From a virus, in IMG/VR virus record IMGVR_UViG_3300009506_000062, positions 1 through 44,350 of that record: a DNA stretch of 44,350 nt. One strand, given 5' to 3'. Below are positions 7,818-15,188 of this stretch, in pieces; position 1 is the first letter of the stretch; each line of letters opens with the position of its first letter. A program made the translations under genes and the position numbers. Below the pieces are notes generated by a model. That model searched no databases. It saw nothing but the letters and a program-made list of their open reading frames with translations, and was not told where the DNA came from.

Positions 7818-8078
7818 CTACTCCTTCTTGAGCATCTTTCCGCTGGGACCGGTTGCCATGTTTTTCAGGATATAAGCGATCCCCGCCGCAACGCTGCTGC
7901 CGAAAACGTTCCCCCAGGCAATGTTAAAACTCGGTGGAGTCTGTGATACCGCACTGTAGATGACCGTCAGAACACTCGTAAGAACGACGATCACCAGTCC
8001 CCTACCAAAGTCGTTAAGGTTTACTCTCCACAGCTTCGTGAAATACCCCATCTCTTTACATTCTTGTTCCTCAGGCAT
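7818..8078 (-). CDS. Holin-like small membrane protein
   Basis: The 86-residue protein has an acidic N-terminus, one clear membrane helix (GLVIVVLTSVLTVIYSAV), a second weakly hydrophobic helix (NVFGSSVAAGIAYILKNM) and a basic C-terminal tail ending KMLKKE. Size, two-helix topology and the charged tail are typical of phage holins and related pore formers. ATG 8078 is preceded by GGAGG at five bases. It lies beside a spanin-like lipoprotein and a phospholipase-like gene, which fits a lysis role. No family motif proves this; another membrane protein is possible. Confidence 0.6.
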   Translation of the reverse strand: MPEEQECKEMGYFTKLWRVNLNDFGRGLVIVVLTSVLTVIYSAVSQTPPSFNIAWGNVFGSSVAAGIAYILKNMATGPSGKMLKKE

Positions 8079-8089
8079 AGTGTCCTCCT

Positions 8090-8323
8090 TTACTGGTCGA
8101 GTGCTGCTTCAAGCTCCAATATATAATGAAACAGCTTTTCTGAATCTTCTTTCGTAAAACAGATATAGCCGTCATACTGGTACGTATCAATCACCGGCTT
8201 TATCGGTTTCACGGGTTTTGGGCAGCTTGTGCACCCGACCACCGAAATGGTCAGCAATAGCACCAGCAGGATCGTCGTGAGCGCGGTCAGCTTCCCTTTG
8301 CCGTTTGCGAGTTTTGAATGCAC
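8090..8323 (-). CDS. Small lipoprotein, o-spanin-like (Rz1-like)
   Basis: Starting at GTG 8323, with GGAGGG seven bases upstream, the product is 77 residues. It has a basic N-terminus, a hydrophobic stretch (LTALTTILLVLLLTISVVGC) and a lipobox SVVGC, so it should be cut before Cys and lipidated. The next residues, TSCPKPVKPIKP, form a Pro-rich stretch as in outer-membrane spanins; the C-terminus is a short helix. The first part overlaps a different reading frame of another small membrane protein (8187-8393), the same embedded arrangement as Rz/Rz1. A TTG 15 bases further upstream is a less likely start. Confidence 0.6.
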   Translation of the reverse strand: MHSKLANGKGKLTALTTILLVLLLTISVVGCTSCPKPVKPIKPVIDTYQYDGYICFTKEDSEKLFHYILELEAALDQ

Positions 8324-8393
8324 GAGACAGCCCTCCAATCAATTTCTTGAACCCCGCGATTACAAAAAATTTGATAATGGTCAGCCAGGTCAT
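8187..8393 (-). CDS. Small membrane-anchored basic protein overlapping the lipoprotein
   Basis: A 68-residue frame whose ATG overlaps the stop of the phospholipase-like gene (ATGA). The N-terminus WLTIIKFFVIAGFKKLIGGL is a short membrane or amphipathic helix, and the rest is highly charged with Arg/Lys then Asp/His. It overlaps the lipoprotein gene over 137 bases in another frame. It could be an inner-membrane partner (i-spanin-like), although the coiled coil expected of Rz is weak. It may also be only the leader that couples translation to the lipoprotein. Confidence 0.4.
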   Translation of the reverse strand: MTWLTIIKFFVIAGFKKLIGGLSRAFKTRKRQREADRAHDDPAGAIADHFGGRVHKLPKTRETDKAGD

Positions 8394-8857
8394 GCCGCCT
8401 CCACAACCCTCATTTCGTAAGTGCTGCTTTTGCCATGCCAGAATGCCGGGCCTCCGAAGTTCTTGACTGCCTCATAATAGATTTTAGCCCGATGCAGCCG
8501 CATATTTTCAAGCACCCCGACCGAACCCTGCCCTTTTATGATTCGAACCATGTTGTCCCTGAGATTGAGGTCGGCATCGATTTTATCCTCCAACGTGACG
8601 CCCCAATGATATTGCCAGTCGTGTATCACGCATGCCGGTTTAACGGACAATCCATACATGGTGTCAGGAATCAAAAAATCTCCCAGGCCCCCAGGACCGC
8701 AGCCGCCGGCAATAGCTTTGATCATATCAGGCGTGGCATCGTGGAAGCAGCAAGGCTGTCGACCGTATTTCTCGGGAGCCCATAACGCAACCGGTATTTC
8801 ATTAGTCAAAAATTTCATCGCCATAACCCCAAATTTGACCTTCGTCCACAACGTCAT
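8390..8857 (-). CDS. Phospholipase A2-like protein
   Basis: Starting at ATG 8857 (GGAGGT upstream, ATGA overlap with the preceding gene), the product has 155 residues. It contains CGPGG (53-57), resembling the calcium-binding loop of secreted phospholipases A2, then ACVIHDWQYH with the His79-Asp80 pair of the C-x-x-H-D-x-x-Y active-site pattern, and a downstream IDADLNLRDNM helix that fits the Asp-bearing helix of the fold. Such an enzyme would hydrolyse phospholipid acyl chains and could assist lysis or envelope passage. No signal peptide is seen. The match rests on motifs only; the spacing differs from animal enzymes. Confidence 0.6.
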   Translation of the reverse strand: MTLWTKVKFGVMAMKFLTNEIPVALWAPEKYGRQPCCFHDATPDMIKAIAGGCGPGGLGDFLIPDTMYGLSVKPACVIHDWQYHWGVTLEDKIDADLNLRDNMVRIIKGQGSVGVLENMRLHRAKIYYEAVKNFGGPAFWHGKSSTYEMRVVEAA

Positions 8858-9321
8858 GCCGTACCTCCAAGAATCATGATTTGCTGATCCAACCACCATG
8901 TCATGAATTCTCTGTCTTTACTTTTTATAGGAGCAGCGACATCGAGATAGCCGATATAGGGACTGATTACCAACGCCCCGCCCGCTGCAATCATGGGGTT
9001 TGCCTTAAATACGTCCTTAATTAACAACACGACATTAGCACCGGTAACCACATTCTGCGAATTGACAGCGATCCGCAAACTACGAAGCACAGTCAACGCT
9101 TCTTCTTTGCTGTAGAGCTGCATATCGACGTTCGCAAAATTAGCAAGCATGATAATATCGCCCACTGTCTCTAATCGAAGATCATACCTGTGTGCTATAT
9201 CACAGAGCAAAGAGTCCCCCGGCGCGAGATCGTCACAGACTGATTTCGGTTTTGGTAGCCCTAAAGTCGAGCACCCGAACAAAAGCACGACTATACCCAC
9301 ACATACCCACCATCGTTTCAT
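8854..9321 (-). CDS. Lipoprotein of unknown function
   Basis: The 155-residue product opens with KRWWVCVGIVVLLFGCSTL, a signal sequence ending in the lipobox LFGC, so the mature protein should begin with a lipidated Cys. The mature part is mainly helical, with two further Cys near the start (SVCDDL, LLCDIA) and a hydrophobic region around IAAGGALVISPYIGYL. Being encoded beside a secreted nuclease and a phospholipase-like protein, it may act at the envelope during lysis or in superinfection exclusion. No family recognised. Confidence 0.65.
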   Translation of the reverse strand: MKRWWVCVGIVVLLFGCSTLGLPKPKSVCDDLAPGDSLLCDIAHRYDLRLETVGDIIMLANFANVDMQLYSKEEALTVLRSLRIAVNSQNVVTGANVVLLIKDVFKANPMIAAGGALVISPYIGYLDVAAPIKSKDREFMTWWLDQQIMILGGTA

Positions 9322-10106
9322 TTCACACCTCCAATCAGATTAAAGATCGTTGATTCAAGCAGATGCTCCTCGACGTCCGGAAGCCTCCAAAAAAAATTAA
9401 GCCCGCTGCGCTTCTCGACATCGTCTATTGTCACAAGATACTTTTTCAGGTCTCCGGAAACCGCTTCCTGATCCATTATAAAGGCCGTCGCCCTTATGTC
9501 GTCGTCACTTTTTATCGCTACGATCTTCCAGAACCCGCTCGGGACCACATGAATCTCGTCCGCCCCGGGAAGCGACGGCATGTTCCGTTCGTATAACGGT
9601 CCAGTCATCACCCAGACGGTTCCGTATTTCTTGACTAGGCTACGTACCGAGCTTTCAAGAATAACCCACGGACCCCGATTAAGGCCCGCTTTCTGCGGTG
9701 CGATGTTACTGTAATAATTTACCTGAGACGCGAATCGCGACCCCTTAAAAGAACCCAAAGGCGCCAGGTGCCCTCTGTCGTACTGCAGCTGCTTTGAAGC
9801 CCCCCGGTAATCGTCCGGACTCGGCTCCAGGGTCACGGCTTCACATAGCCACGGGTCTGCCTTCCACTCGCGCTCCAGGTCAAGATCCCCCATGGTTTCG
9901 TGCGGCGTCAGCATATAGGAAACCCAGTCAGCAAACTTCGTAATGCTGTTGGCACTCAACACGTACAAATCTCGAAACAAAAGGCTGCTTGATTCAGGAG
10001 CCCCTAACGGAATACCAGCAATAAAATGCTTACTGTAAATTTCACCGGACCCGGCAATGCCGGGAACCAGCAACACGAAACATAAAATAGCGACAAACCA
10101 TTTCAT
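9318..10106 (-). CDS. Secreted DNA/RNA non-specific endonuclease (NUC1 / Endonuclease_NS family)
   Basis: The 262-residue product has a Sec signal peptide (residues 1-19, KWFVAILCFVLLVPGIAGS) followed by a beta-beta-alpha-metal nuclease domain. The hallmark DRGH is at 110-113 (YDRGHLAP) and the metal-binding Asn region follows as SNIAPQKAGLNRGPW (N143 in the expected place). Enzymes of this family, such as Serratia nuclease, cut DNA and RNA without specificity, using Mg2+. The export signal means the phage sends it out of the cytoplasm. Its position in the lysis cassette suggests clearing of released DNA or of a biofilm, or attack on incoming rival phage DNA. These roles are inference; the enzyme family is well supported. 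Confidence 0.9.
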   Translation of the reverse strand: MKWFVAILCFVLLVPGIAGSGEIYSKHFIAGIPLGAPESSSLLFRDLYVLSANSITKFADWVSYMLTPHETMGDLDLEREWKADPWLCEAVTLEPSPDDYRGASKQLQYDRGHLAPLGSFKGSRFASQVNYYSNIAPQKAGLNRGPWVILESSVRSLVKKYGTVWVMTGPLYERNMPSLPGADEIHVVPSGFWKIVAIKSDDDIRATAFIMDQEAVSGDLKKYLVTIDDVEKRSGLNFFWRLPDVEEHLLESTIFNLIGGVK

Positions 10107-10345
10107 TCAGCGCACTCCTTTCGCTTAAACACAGTCTTATTTGCCAGCGCCAGAAGATTCTTCGCGGCCTTTTTACTAGTGCCATATTTTGTCACGGCGG
10201 CTTCGCAATCCTTCTGTTCAGCGAATAGCATAATCCTAACAATCATATTAAGAAGTCTCAGTGTCAGGTCCTCAAACTCTTTCACCCGTTGATCTTGAGC
10301 AACAAGTTCCTCTCTCACAATCTGCCGAATAACATCAGGATTCAT
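10103..10345 (-). CDS. Small hypothetical helical protein
   Basis: An 80-residue, mostly helical protein with no membrane segment; it starts NPDVIRQIVREEL and ends in a Lys-rich stretch. ATG 10345 has AGGAG six bases upstream. It sits between the NlpC/P60 gene and the secreted nuclease and overlaps the latter by ATGA. It could be a cytoplasmic partner or immunity-type protein for the nuclease, but there is no motif to support that. Confidence 0.6.
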   Translation of the reverse strand: MNPDVIRQIVREELVAQDQRVKEFEDLTLRLLNMIVRIMLFAEQKDCEAAVTKYGTSKKAAKNLLALANKTVFKRKECAE

Positions 10346-10355
10346 TCTATTCTCC

Positions 10356-10775
10356 TCATAAAAACGGATCTACAAAAGCGCACACCCCTTTTCTTGTGCG
10401 AAATGGACGCACTTTAATATAGGCGTTCTGTCTGATAGCGTCCGCCCGAGTCTTGGTCTTAGAACCTCCCCCACTGGCCCCTATCGAATGCGTGTCATCA
10501 AGGCACATCTCAACATGAATTACACTGCCCGCATCGTTTTTCCAGAACACCAGGCAACCCTCATAGGGAGTCGTAACCATATTATCACTGAATTTTTCCA
10601 ACAACTGTGCCGCCGTCCAATCCCCCTGTCTTGGCAACCTGCCGGCCGATTTCAGGCACTCTATGGCGTATCCGCTGCAATCAAACCCGGCCATCGGGTC
10701 ATCGCCGCCCCACAAATACGGCTCCCCGTGAAACGACCAGGCCACTTTAAGCGCTATAGTTTTAGGTGTCATCAC
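10356..10775 (-). CDS. NlpC/P60-family cell-wall hydrolase, endolysin candidate
   Basis: A 139-residue single-domain Cys peptidase. The catalytic Cys is C33 in FDCSGYAIECLKSAG and the His is H87 in SVIHVEMCLDD, which fit the NlpC/P60 pattern; HSIGASGGG follows. Such enzymes cut peptide bonds in peptidoglycan stem peptides. No signal peptide is present, so it would need the nearby holin-like proteins for release. A second NlpC/P60 protein at 22453-22854 belongs to the tail tip, so this one, inside the lysis region, is the better endolysin candidate. The start is GTG 10775 or the adjacent ATG 10772. Confidence 0.8.
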   Translation of the reverse strand: MMTPKTIALKVAWSFHGEPYLWGGDDPMAGFDCSGYAIECLKSAGRLPRQGDWTAAQLLEKFSDNMVTTPYEGCLVFWKNDAGSVIHVEMCLDDTHSIGASGGGSKTKTRADAIRQNAYIKVRPFRTRKGVCAFVDPFL

Positions 10776-11118
10776 TGCGACGCCTTTCTTTAAAAGGTTG
10801 TCCCCTTAAAACTCTCCAGGTCATGTGGATCACTATAGCTGCAAAGCACGATACTGGAACTACCAGCCTAATAAACCAAATATCGGATGTAACAACATCA
10901 AAATATTCCGACATCCTTTCACAATTTCTAAGATACCGACTATAGGTCTGAATTGAATAAGTAAATGCTTGGCCAACGAATAATATCGTAACGTAAATAT
11001 ACACAGCGGAAGCATCCCGCATCTTAATCCACCACCACAGGAACAACCCGAATCCGTAAAAACAAATCAGGGCTCCGAATAAATACAGCCACATAACCCT
11101 GTCAAACATCACAAGCAT
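10762..11118 (-). CDS. Three-helix membrane protein, possible holin
   Basis: ATG 11118 with AGGAG seven bases upstream gives 118 residues. I see three hydrophobic helices: VMWLYLFGALICFYGFGLFL, SAVYIYVTILFVGQAFTYSI and IWFIRLVVPVSCFAAIVIHM, with a basic tail ending KERRRSDDT. This topology fits class I holins. It is directly upstream of the NlpC/P60 gene, with overlap, as expected of a holin-endolysin pair. Several small membrane proteins occur in this cassette, so which one times lysis is open. Confidence 0.55.
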   Translation of the reverse strand: MLVMFDRVMWLYLFGALICFYGFGLFLWWWIKMRDASAVYIYVTILFVGQAFTYSIQTYSRYLRNCERMSEYFDVVTSDIWFIRLVVPVSCFAAIVIHMTWRVLRGQPFKERRRSDDT

Positions 11119-11284
11119 TTTTCTTCTCCTTTTTTCGGGAACCGCAAAACCATTCTTCGTCCCCATCAAGTACCGCCCGCATCGCCTTCTCCATCCGCTT
11201 TTCGGTCATATTAACTTTTTCGACATCCAATCTTACCGGCAACAGGGCTTCCTTTATTTTTGTAAAAAGAAACATTTCCATCAT
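11102..11284 (-). CDS. Small hypothetical protein
   Basis: A 60-residue basic, helical protein with no membrane helix and one Cys near each of two charged motifs at its end (WFCGSRKKEKKNACDV). It overlaps the genes on both sides by a few bases within the small-membrane-protein cluster. The gene fits the coupling pattern, but the family is unknown. Confidence 0.5.
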   Translation of the reverse strand: MMEMFLFTKIKEALLPVRLDVEKVNMTEKRMEKAMRAVLDGDEEWFCGSRKKEKKNACDV

Positions 11285-11490
11285 TGATTGTTCCTCTGCT
11301 GCCCCTGATACACCATTACCTCAATCAGGGTAACCAGTTTTTCGAGTGTTGTGGTCTGTTTGTTCACCGCTAAAAAAATCTGAGATAATGAATCCGTTAT
11401 AATTCTGTAGAGCAACCAAAAAACAACCAGAAAAATAATATAAACCGGATTGCCAATTAGCCTCGCTATTTCGATCAGCTTTTCTTCCAC
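11281..11490 (-). CDS. Small single-helix membrane protein
   Basis: I place the start at GTG 11490, just after the TAG of the fibre gene and with AGGAG upstream, giving 69 residues. An open frame continues upstream to 11589, but it only reads the Ser/Thr tail of the fibre gene in another frame. The product has an N-terminal amphipathic helix, one strong membrane helix (PVYIIFLVVFWLLYRII) and a C-terminal helical part (TTTLEKLVTLIEVMVYQG). It resembles many small phage lysis-associated membrane proteins. No specific family. Confidence 0.55.
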   Translation of the reverse strand: MEEKLIEIARLIGNPVYIIFLVVFWLLYRIITDSLSQIFLAVNKQTTTLEKLVTLIEVMVYQGQQRNNQ

Positions 11491-11497
11491 ACTTCTC

Positions 11498-11899
11498 CTA
11501 TGCGGTCGTCGTTGTAGTAGTGCTGCTACTCGTCGTCGTCGTCGCTTTCGTCTCAACCCGCGCTGCCAAGATAGCAAGCCTGCTGTCAATCGCCCTGAGT
11601 GCTTGAGAGAGTCGAAATGGCCACTGGCGGTCTCCGAATCCTATCTCGGGAAACCCATAGTTCTGCGTAAAGTCCCGCACAATATTGTAGTTTTGATATG
11701 TGGCGGTCGCTCCTACCCAGTTTGCAGTAAGCGTGATCTGCGTATCGCTGTCGACAGATGCGACTTGATAGTGAACATTGATGCCGTTCACCATGAACGA
11801 ATCGCCGGTCGATATGTTTTTGAGCCATGAAGTGCCGTGACCCGTAACAACGTTCGATCCGCTGGTCACATCTACTGTTCCTGTCTGATATTGAGGCAT
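11498..11899 (-). CDS. Accessory fibre protein with C-terminal Ser/Thr tag
   Basis: The 133-residue protein has three modules. Residues 1-65 are a small beta domain with the pattern TG-x-GT-x-WL-x-N-x-S-x-GD-x-F-x-x-x-GIN, shared with the protein at 16066-16728. Residues about 90-116 are a short helix (LRAIDSRLAILAARVETKA), shared with the protein at 15185-16066. The last residues are TTTTSSSTTTTTTA, identical to the end of the major capsid protein. It is probably a trimeric fibre or whisker component. The module sharing shows duplication and shuffling within this genome. Confidence 0.7.
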   Translation of the reverse strand: MPQYQTGTVDVTSGSNVVTGHGTSWLKNISTGDSFMVNGINVHYQVASVDSDTQITLTANWVGATATYQNYNIVRDFTQNYGFPEIGFGDRQWPFRLSQALRAIDSRLAILAARVETKATTTTSSSTTTTTTA

Positions 11900-11911
11900 T
11901 TCAGTATCCCT

Positions 11912-13639
11912 TTATTGAATCGTCATGCCGCCCGGCACAGCTATTACCGGAGCCCCGCCGGGGACTGGTGAGACTACCGCCCCCTTGGGACTACCCGGCC
12001 CGCCCGGGGAATCGTAATGAACCGTTATCACGTCATTGGCATCCCAAGAATCCCCGTCATAGCAGCCGACATAGACTGTGTTGTCGCCGGGAGAAAGCCC
12101 TGTTACCTCCGCCGTTAGACTATCAACCTCAGTACCATTTCCTGCATCCGGAGCAGACCCGATACGCCATTTGCACACAATGGGTCCTGCGTTTTGCGAA
12201 TCAATTTGCCAGGTAAAGGCGAGTTCGGTATTTGAGGCTGCGACATTCTTGGGATCGCTATCCGTTAAAGTTACTGTCTGTCCACCCCGCAAATAGTGGG
12301 GGTAAACAAACGGACGATAGTAATAAGTAGAATCCCATTCGTATCCTCCTTCGCCATCACTGACAGCTTTATACATCACGCCATTGATGGGAGAGGTAGG
12401 AGCTATTCCAACATACCCTCCTATTGAGGAACAGGACTGAGTCGTAACCCAATACCCCATTCCAAGAATTTCTGGTGTAACCGCAGCCATCTGAGCTGCC
12501 GTCCCGCACCCGACTCCGCCACCGTTCCCCGTGGTCCCAGATCCGTCAAAAACTCCCGAACGCTGAATCCAAAAATCGACATTCAATGTAGGCTCAGATC
12601 CGGGGTAGCCGCTATTAAAAGAATAAAATCCCAGTCCATCGTCATTTAGATTTGCAAAATAATAGGTGTTATTAATATCTTCATCAACGGGATTGCTGGG
12701 ATGTGACGGGCAACCTCCGCTGTCGTTCACAAAATCGTTATATAAGAGCGGATAAAAATTCCCAGTACCTTCTCTTTTATTAAAAAAAGCTATTATCCAT
12801 GACCCCCGGTCATTCATTATCTGTGTAGAACCAGTACGCGATGGCGTGAAGTGGTTTCCATAAACTTCAGATACCATTCCGCCACAGCCCCATGTACTTG
12901 CGTCTCCGTGTTGATCGAATGCCGATTCTATGCTGGTTGAATCAAAATTTATGTCGTTATAACGAGCAACATATCCCTTGGTTCCCTGCCCACTATCAAT
13001 GATACGGTCAGTAGCAGTGAAATCGTTATCCTCCACGAATATCTGATGGGAAGTTCCATATTCGTGTTGGTAATTTTCCCAATTTTCATCTTTACCGATG
13101 AACTGCATCAACTCGCCCGAACCACCTGAATAATCAAACGTATTCGAATAGATAACACCGTATACGGGAGATCCAGAAGTAGTTATTAAATAATCATCGA
13201 CTGTCTGAGTAAACTGATTATCGTGTAAAGTCATCTGGGTAAATGGCGCTGCAGTGCCATTGTAGTACCAGATCATCCACCCGCCTGCGAAGTGAAAACC
13301 GGAGATGTCAACCGGAACATCAGACGATGGTGAAACCTTTATCCGTGATGTCGAGATGCTCGTGCCTCCGGTCAACGTAATAGTGCCGGAACCCCCGACA
13401 AGAGTCAGTTCTTTATCGATAACAAGCTGGGTCGACCATGTTTCACTGCCATCTTCAACGATAACCGTTTCACCAGCCGTCGCGTAATTCTGAATGGCGT
13501 CATTAACGCAATCATATGTAGCATCGTAAGTCGTCCAGGTGCCAGCTGGCGACTCAGTTGGGGTTCCGCCGCAGGCCGCAAACACTTGGGTTCGAACAAA
13601 AAGAAAAACTAATAGAATACAAAATATTTTCTTCATCAA
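11912..13639 (-). CDS. Secreted right-handed beta-helix protein (pectate-lyase-like fold)
   Basis: The 575-residue product has a Sec signal peptide (KKIFCILLVFLFVRTQVFA) and then a pattern typical of right-handed parallel beta-helices: short strands with Asn/Asp/Gly turns and a DCVNDAIQNYATAGETVIVEDG opening resembling right-handed parallel beta-helix repeat proteins. The C-terminal part (about 450-575) looks like an Ig/Fn3-type domain ending in a Gly/Pro-rich tail. Many such proteins bind or cut polysaccharides. A cleavable signal peptide is unexpected for a virion fibre; see the finding on the secretory cluster. The ATG overlaps the upstream stop. Confidence 0.7.
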   Translation of the reverse strand: MMKKIFCILLVFLFVRTQVFAACGGTPTESPAGTWTTYDATYDCVNDAIQNYATAGETVIVEDGSETWSTQLVIDKELTLVGGSGTITLTGGTSISTSRIKVSPSSDVPVDISGFHFAGGWMIWYYNGTAAPFTQMTLHDNQFTQTVDDYLITTSGSPVYGVIYSNTFDYSGGSGELMQFIGKDENWENYQHEYGTSHQIFVEDNDFTATDRIIDSGQGTKGYVARYNDINFDSTSIESAFDQHGDASTWGCGGMVSEVYGNHFTPSRTGSTQIMNDRGSWIIAFFNKREGTGNFYPLLYNDFVNDSGGCPSHPSNPVDEDINNTYYFANLNDDGLGFYSFNSGYPGSEPTLNVDFWIQRSGVFDGSGTTGNGGGVGCGTAAQMAAVTPEILGMGYWVTTQSCSSIGGYVGIAPTSPINGVMYKAVSDGEGGYEWDSTYYYRPFVYPHYLRGGQTVTLTDSDPKNVAASNTELAFTWQIDSQNAGPIVCKWRIGSAPDAGNGTEVDSLTAEVTGLSPGDNTVYVGCYDGDSWDANDVITVHYDSPGGPGSPKGAVVSPVPGGAPVIAVPGGMTIQ

Positions 13640-14463
13640 TTACAATCTCCCGGCATGTCGGCAGAATCAACTGCAATATGCTTAAAGTACATCCTAATTG
13701 CTGTAGCTTCCGTATAACCACTTGTTAGTGCTCCCCAATAATAGCGACCCATACCAATAGAACCAGTGAAATCCGTTGCAGCAAACTCAGGAGTCTCGCT
13801 TCCATTCAAATACAAATTTACCTCGTCACTTGTTTCGTTTGCTTCTAATTGCACGCGATACCAAGTGTCTTCCGATATAACAGTATCACCGGTTATGGGA
13901 GACATCGGAGATGAACCTTGAATATACAACTTAATGTTGCCACTTACGTTTATAAAGCTGAGCCTCACAGCCATTGACGACGCGGCGTTATTAAGAATCG
14001 TGTAAAAGGATTGTATGTCATTGGTAGGCAACGTAATTGAATCAAGATAAAACCAGAACTGCGTATTAGTAGTATATACGTCTGAAAGCGTTGGCAGCTT
14101 CCATAAAGTTTGATGATTGATAGCAGTTATATCTATTAATAATGCAAAACCACCAGCATCTTTGCATGGAAACGTGCCAGGGACCGGCTGTAGGGATACG
14201 TCGTCCCCGCTGGCTTCTACTGCCGCTCCTATATTCCAACACTTACTGCCGACAGCAGGGCTGTCATCACTGTCACACAGGCTCTTCCCATTAAAATCTT
14301 CGCATGCCAAATCACAATTACCGGGATACAGAATCGTGCAGTCGGTATCACCTAAGCAGTAATCTTCGACACCATTCGCACCCGGCGTACCCGGCCAGAA
14401 CGCCAACGTCGTCGCTGGAATTAAGACAAATAAAATCGCTAATACTAATCCCCGTCTACCCAT
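13636..14463 (-). CDS. Secreted Cys-rich protein with LamG/ConA-like domain
   Basis: The 275-residue product has a signal peptide (GRRGLVLAILFVLIPATTLA), then a Cys-rich region (about 35-80, with DYCLGDTDC and NCDLACEDFNG) and a concanavalin/LamG-like beta-sandwich (about 95-265; TWYRVQLEANETSDEVNLYL is typical). Lectin-like binding to glycans is plausible. It is coupled to secreted proteins on both sides. It may be exported to the periplasm or cell surface rather than built into the virion. Confidence 0.65.
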   Translation of the reverse strand: MGRRGLVLAILFVLIPATTLAFWPGTPGANGVEDYCLGDTDCTILYPGNCDLACEDFNGKSLCDSDDSPAVGSKCWNIGAAVEASGDDVSLQPVPGTFPCKDAGGFALLIDITAINHQTLWKLPTLSDVYTTNTQFWFYLDSITLPTNDIQSFYTILNNAASSMAVRLSFINVSGNIKLYIQGSSPMSPITGDTVISEDTWYRVQLEANETSDEVNLYLNGSETPEFAATDFTGSIGMGRYYWGALTSGYTEATAIRMYFKHIAVDSADMPGDCN

Positions 14464-15188
14464 AATCCCCGCCTCCCAAATTCACGCCATTCGGTTGCTG
14501 ATGTCGCGCATAGAGTTATCGATGTTTCAATTTCACCGTCTGAATCAATCGAATCTCCATTGGTGTCAGTTAACGTCGCGATTCGATCGGTCCCGTTCGG
14601 ATCAATCGTAATTACAAGACCCTCAACATCTTTAATAGTAATGCAGCAAGTATTACCACCGGACACCGCTTCATCATGGAGGTTAATCAGCAGCGCATCA
14701 TCGTCGCCTTCATTGGTTATAATCGATCCACAATCAGCGGCAGTCGTTGTATAAACATCGTCCGCATCAGTAGAGTCAATAGGTATATATTTGGTTCTCA
14801 CCCCACCGATCAACAGATTACCATCTTCATCTATTATGGCCACGTAGTCGGCACCATCATATACTACCCAGTAATTAACAGTACCAGCAATACTTGCAGG
14901 GTCCCATCCAGCCGCTTCATTATCCGCATAATACCAAGTACCAGCAACGGGCGAGCCCGGAGCTGACGAACGAGCTGTGCCCGTGAAAGCGCCCGTAGTT
15001 AGTCCCGTGATCGTCCAGCTTTCATCAGATATTGCGCCGTCGCCGTCAGTATCCAATACTTGTAACAACGCATCCAATAATGCCTCAGTATGCAGCGTCA
15101 GGTTTGCAACAGCGTAAGATGTGAACAAAAATACAATCACGAATATGATCGGATGCGCCTTAAACAATTTAGCTAATTTTTTCATCAT
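14445..15188 (-). CDS. Secreted protein with an EF-hand-like calcium loop
   Basis: The 247-residue product has a long signal sequence or signal anchor (KKLAKLFKAHPIIFVIVFLF), then a DTDGDGAISDE loop (about 46-56) that matches the calcium-binding loop of EF-hands and dockerins, and a beta-rich body with two adjacent Cys (NTCCITIKD). A second acidic loop, DTNGDSIDSDGE, lies near the end. It is coupled to the Ser/Thr-rich gene upstream (start overlaps its stop). Role unknown; the dockerin-like loop hints at a protein-protein or calcium-dependent contact. Confidence 0.65.
   Translation of the reverse strand: MMKKLAKLFKAHPIIFVIVFLFTSYAVANLTLHTEALLDALLQVLDTDGDGAISDESWTITGLTTGAFTGTARSSAPGSPVAGTWYYADNEAAGWDPASIAGTVNYWVVYDGADYVAIIDEDGNLLIGGVRTKYIPIDSTDADDVYTTTAADCGSIITNEGDDDALLINLHDEAVSGGNTCCITIKDVEGLVITIDPNGTDRIATLTDTNGDSIDSDGEIETSITLCATSATEWREFGRRGLWVDGD

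Noticed and set aside
11491-11589. Arg-rich N-terminus of the membrane protein at 11281
   Set aside because: It is the out-of-frame reading of the fibre Ser/Thr tail; GTG 11490 fits better.
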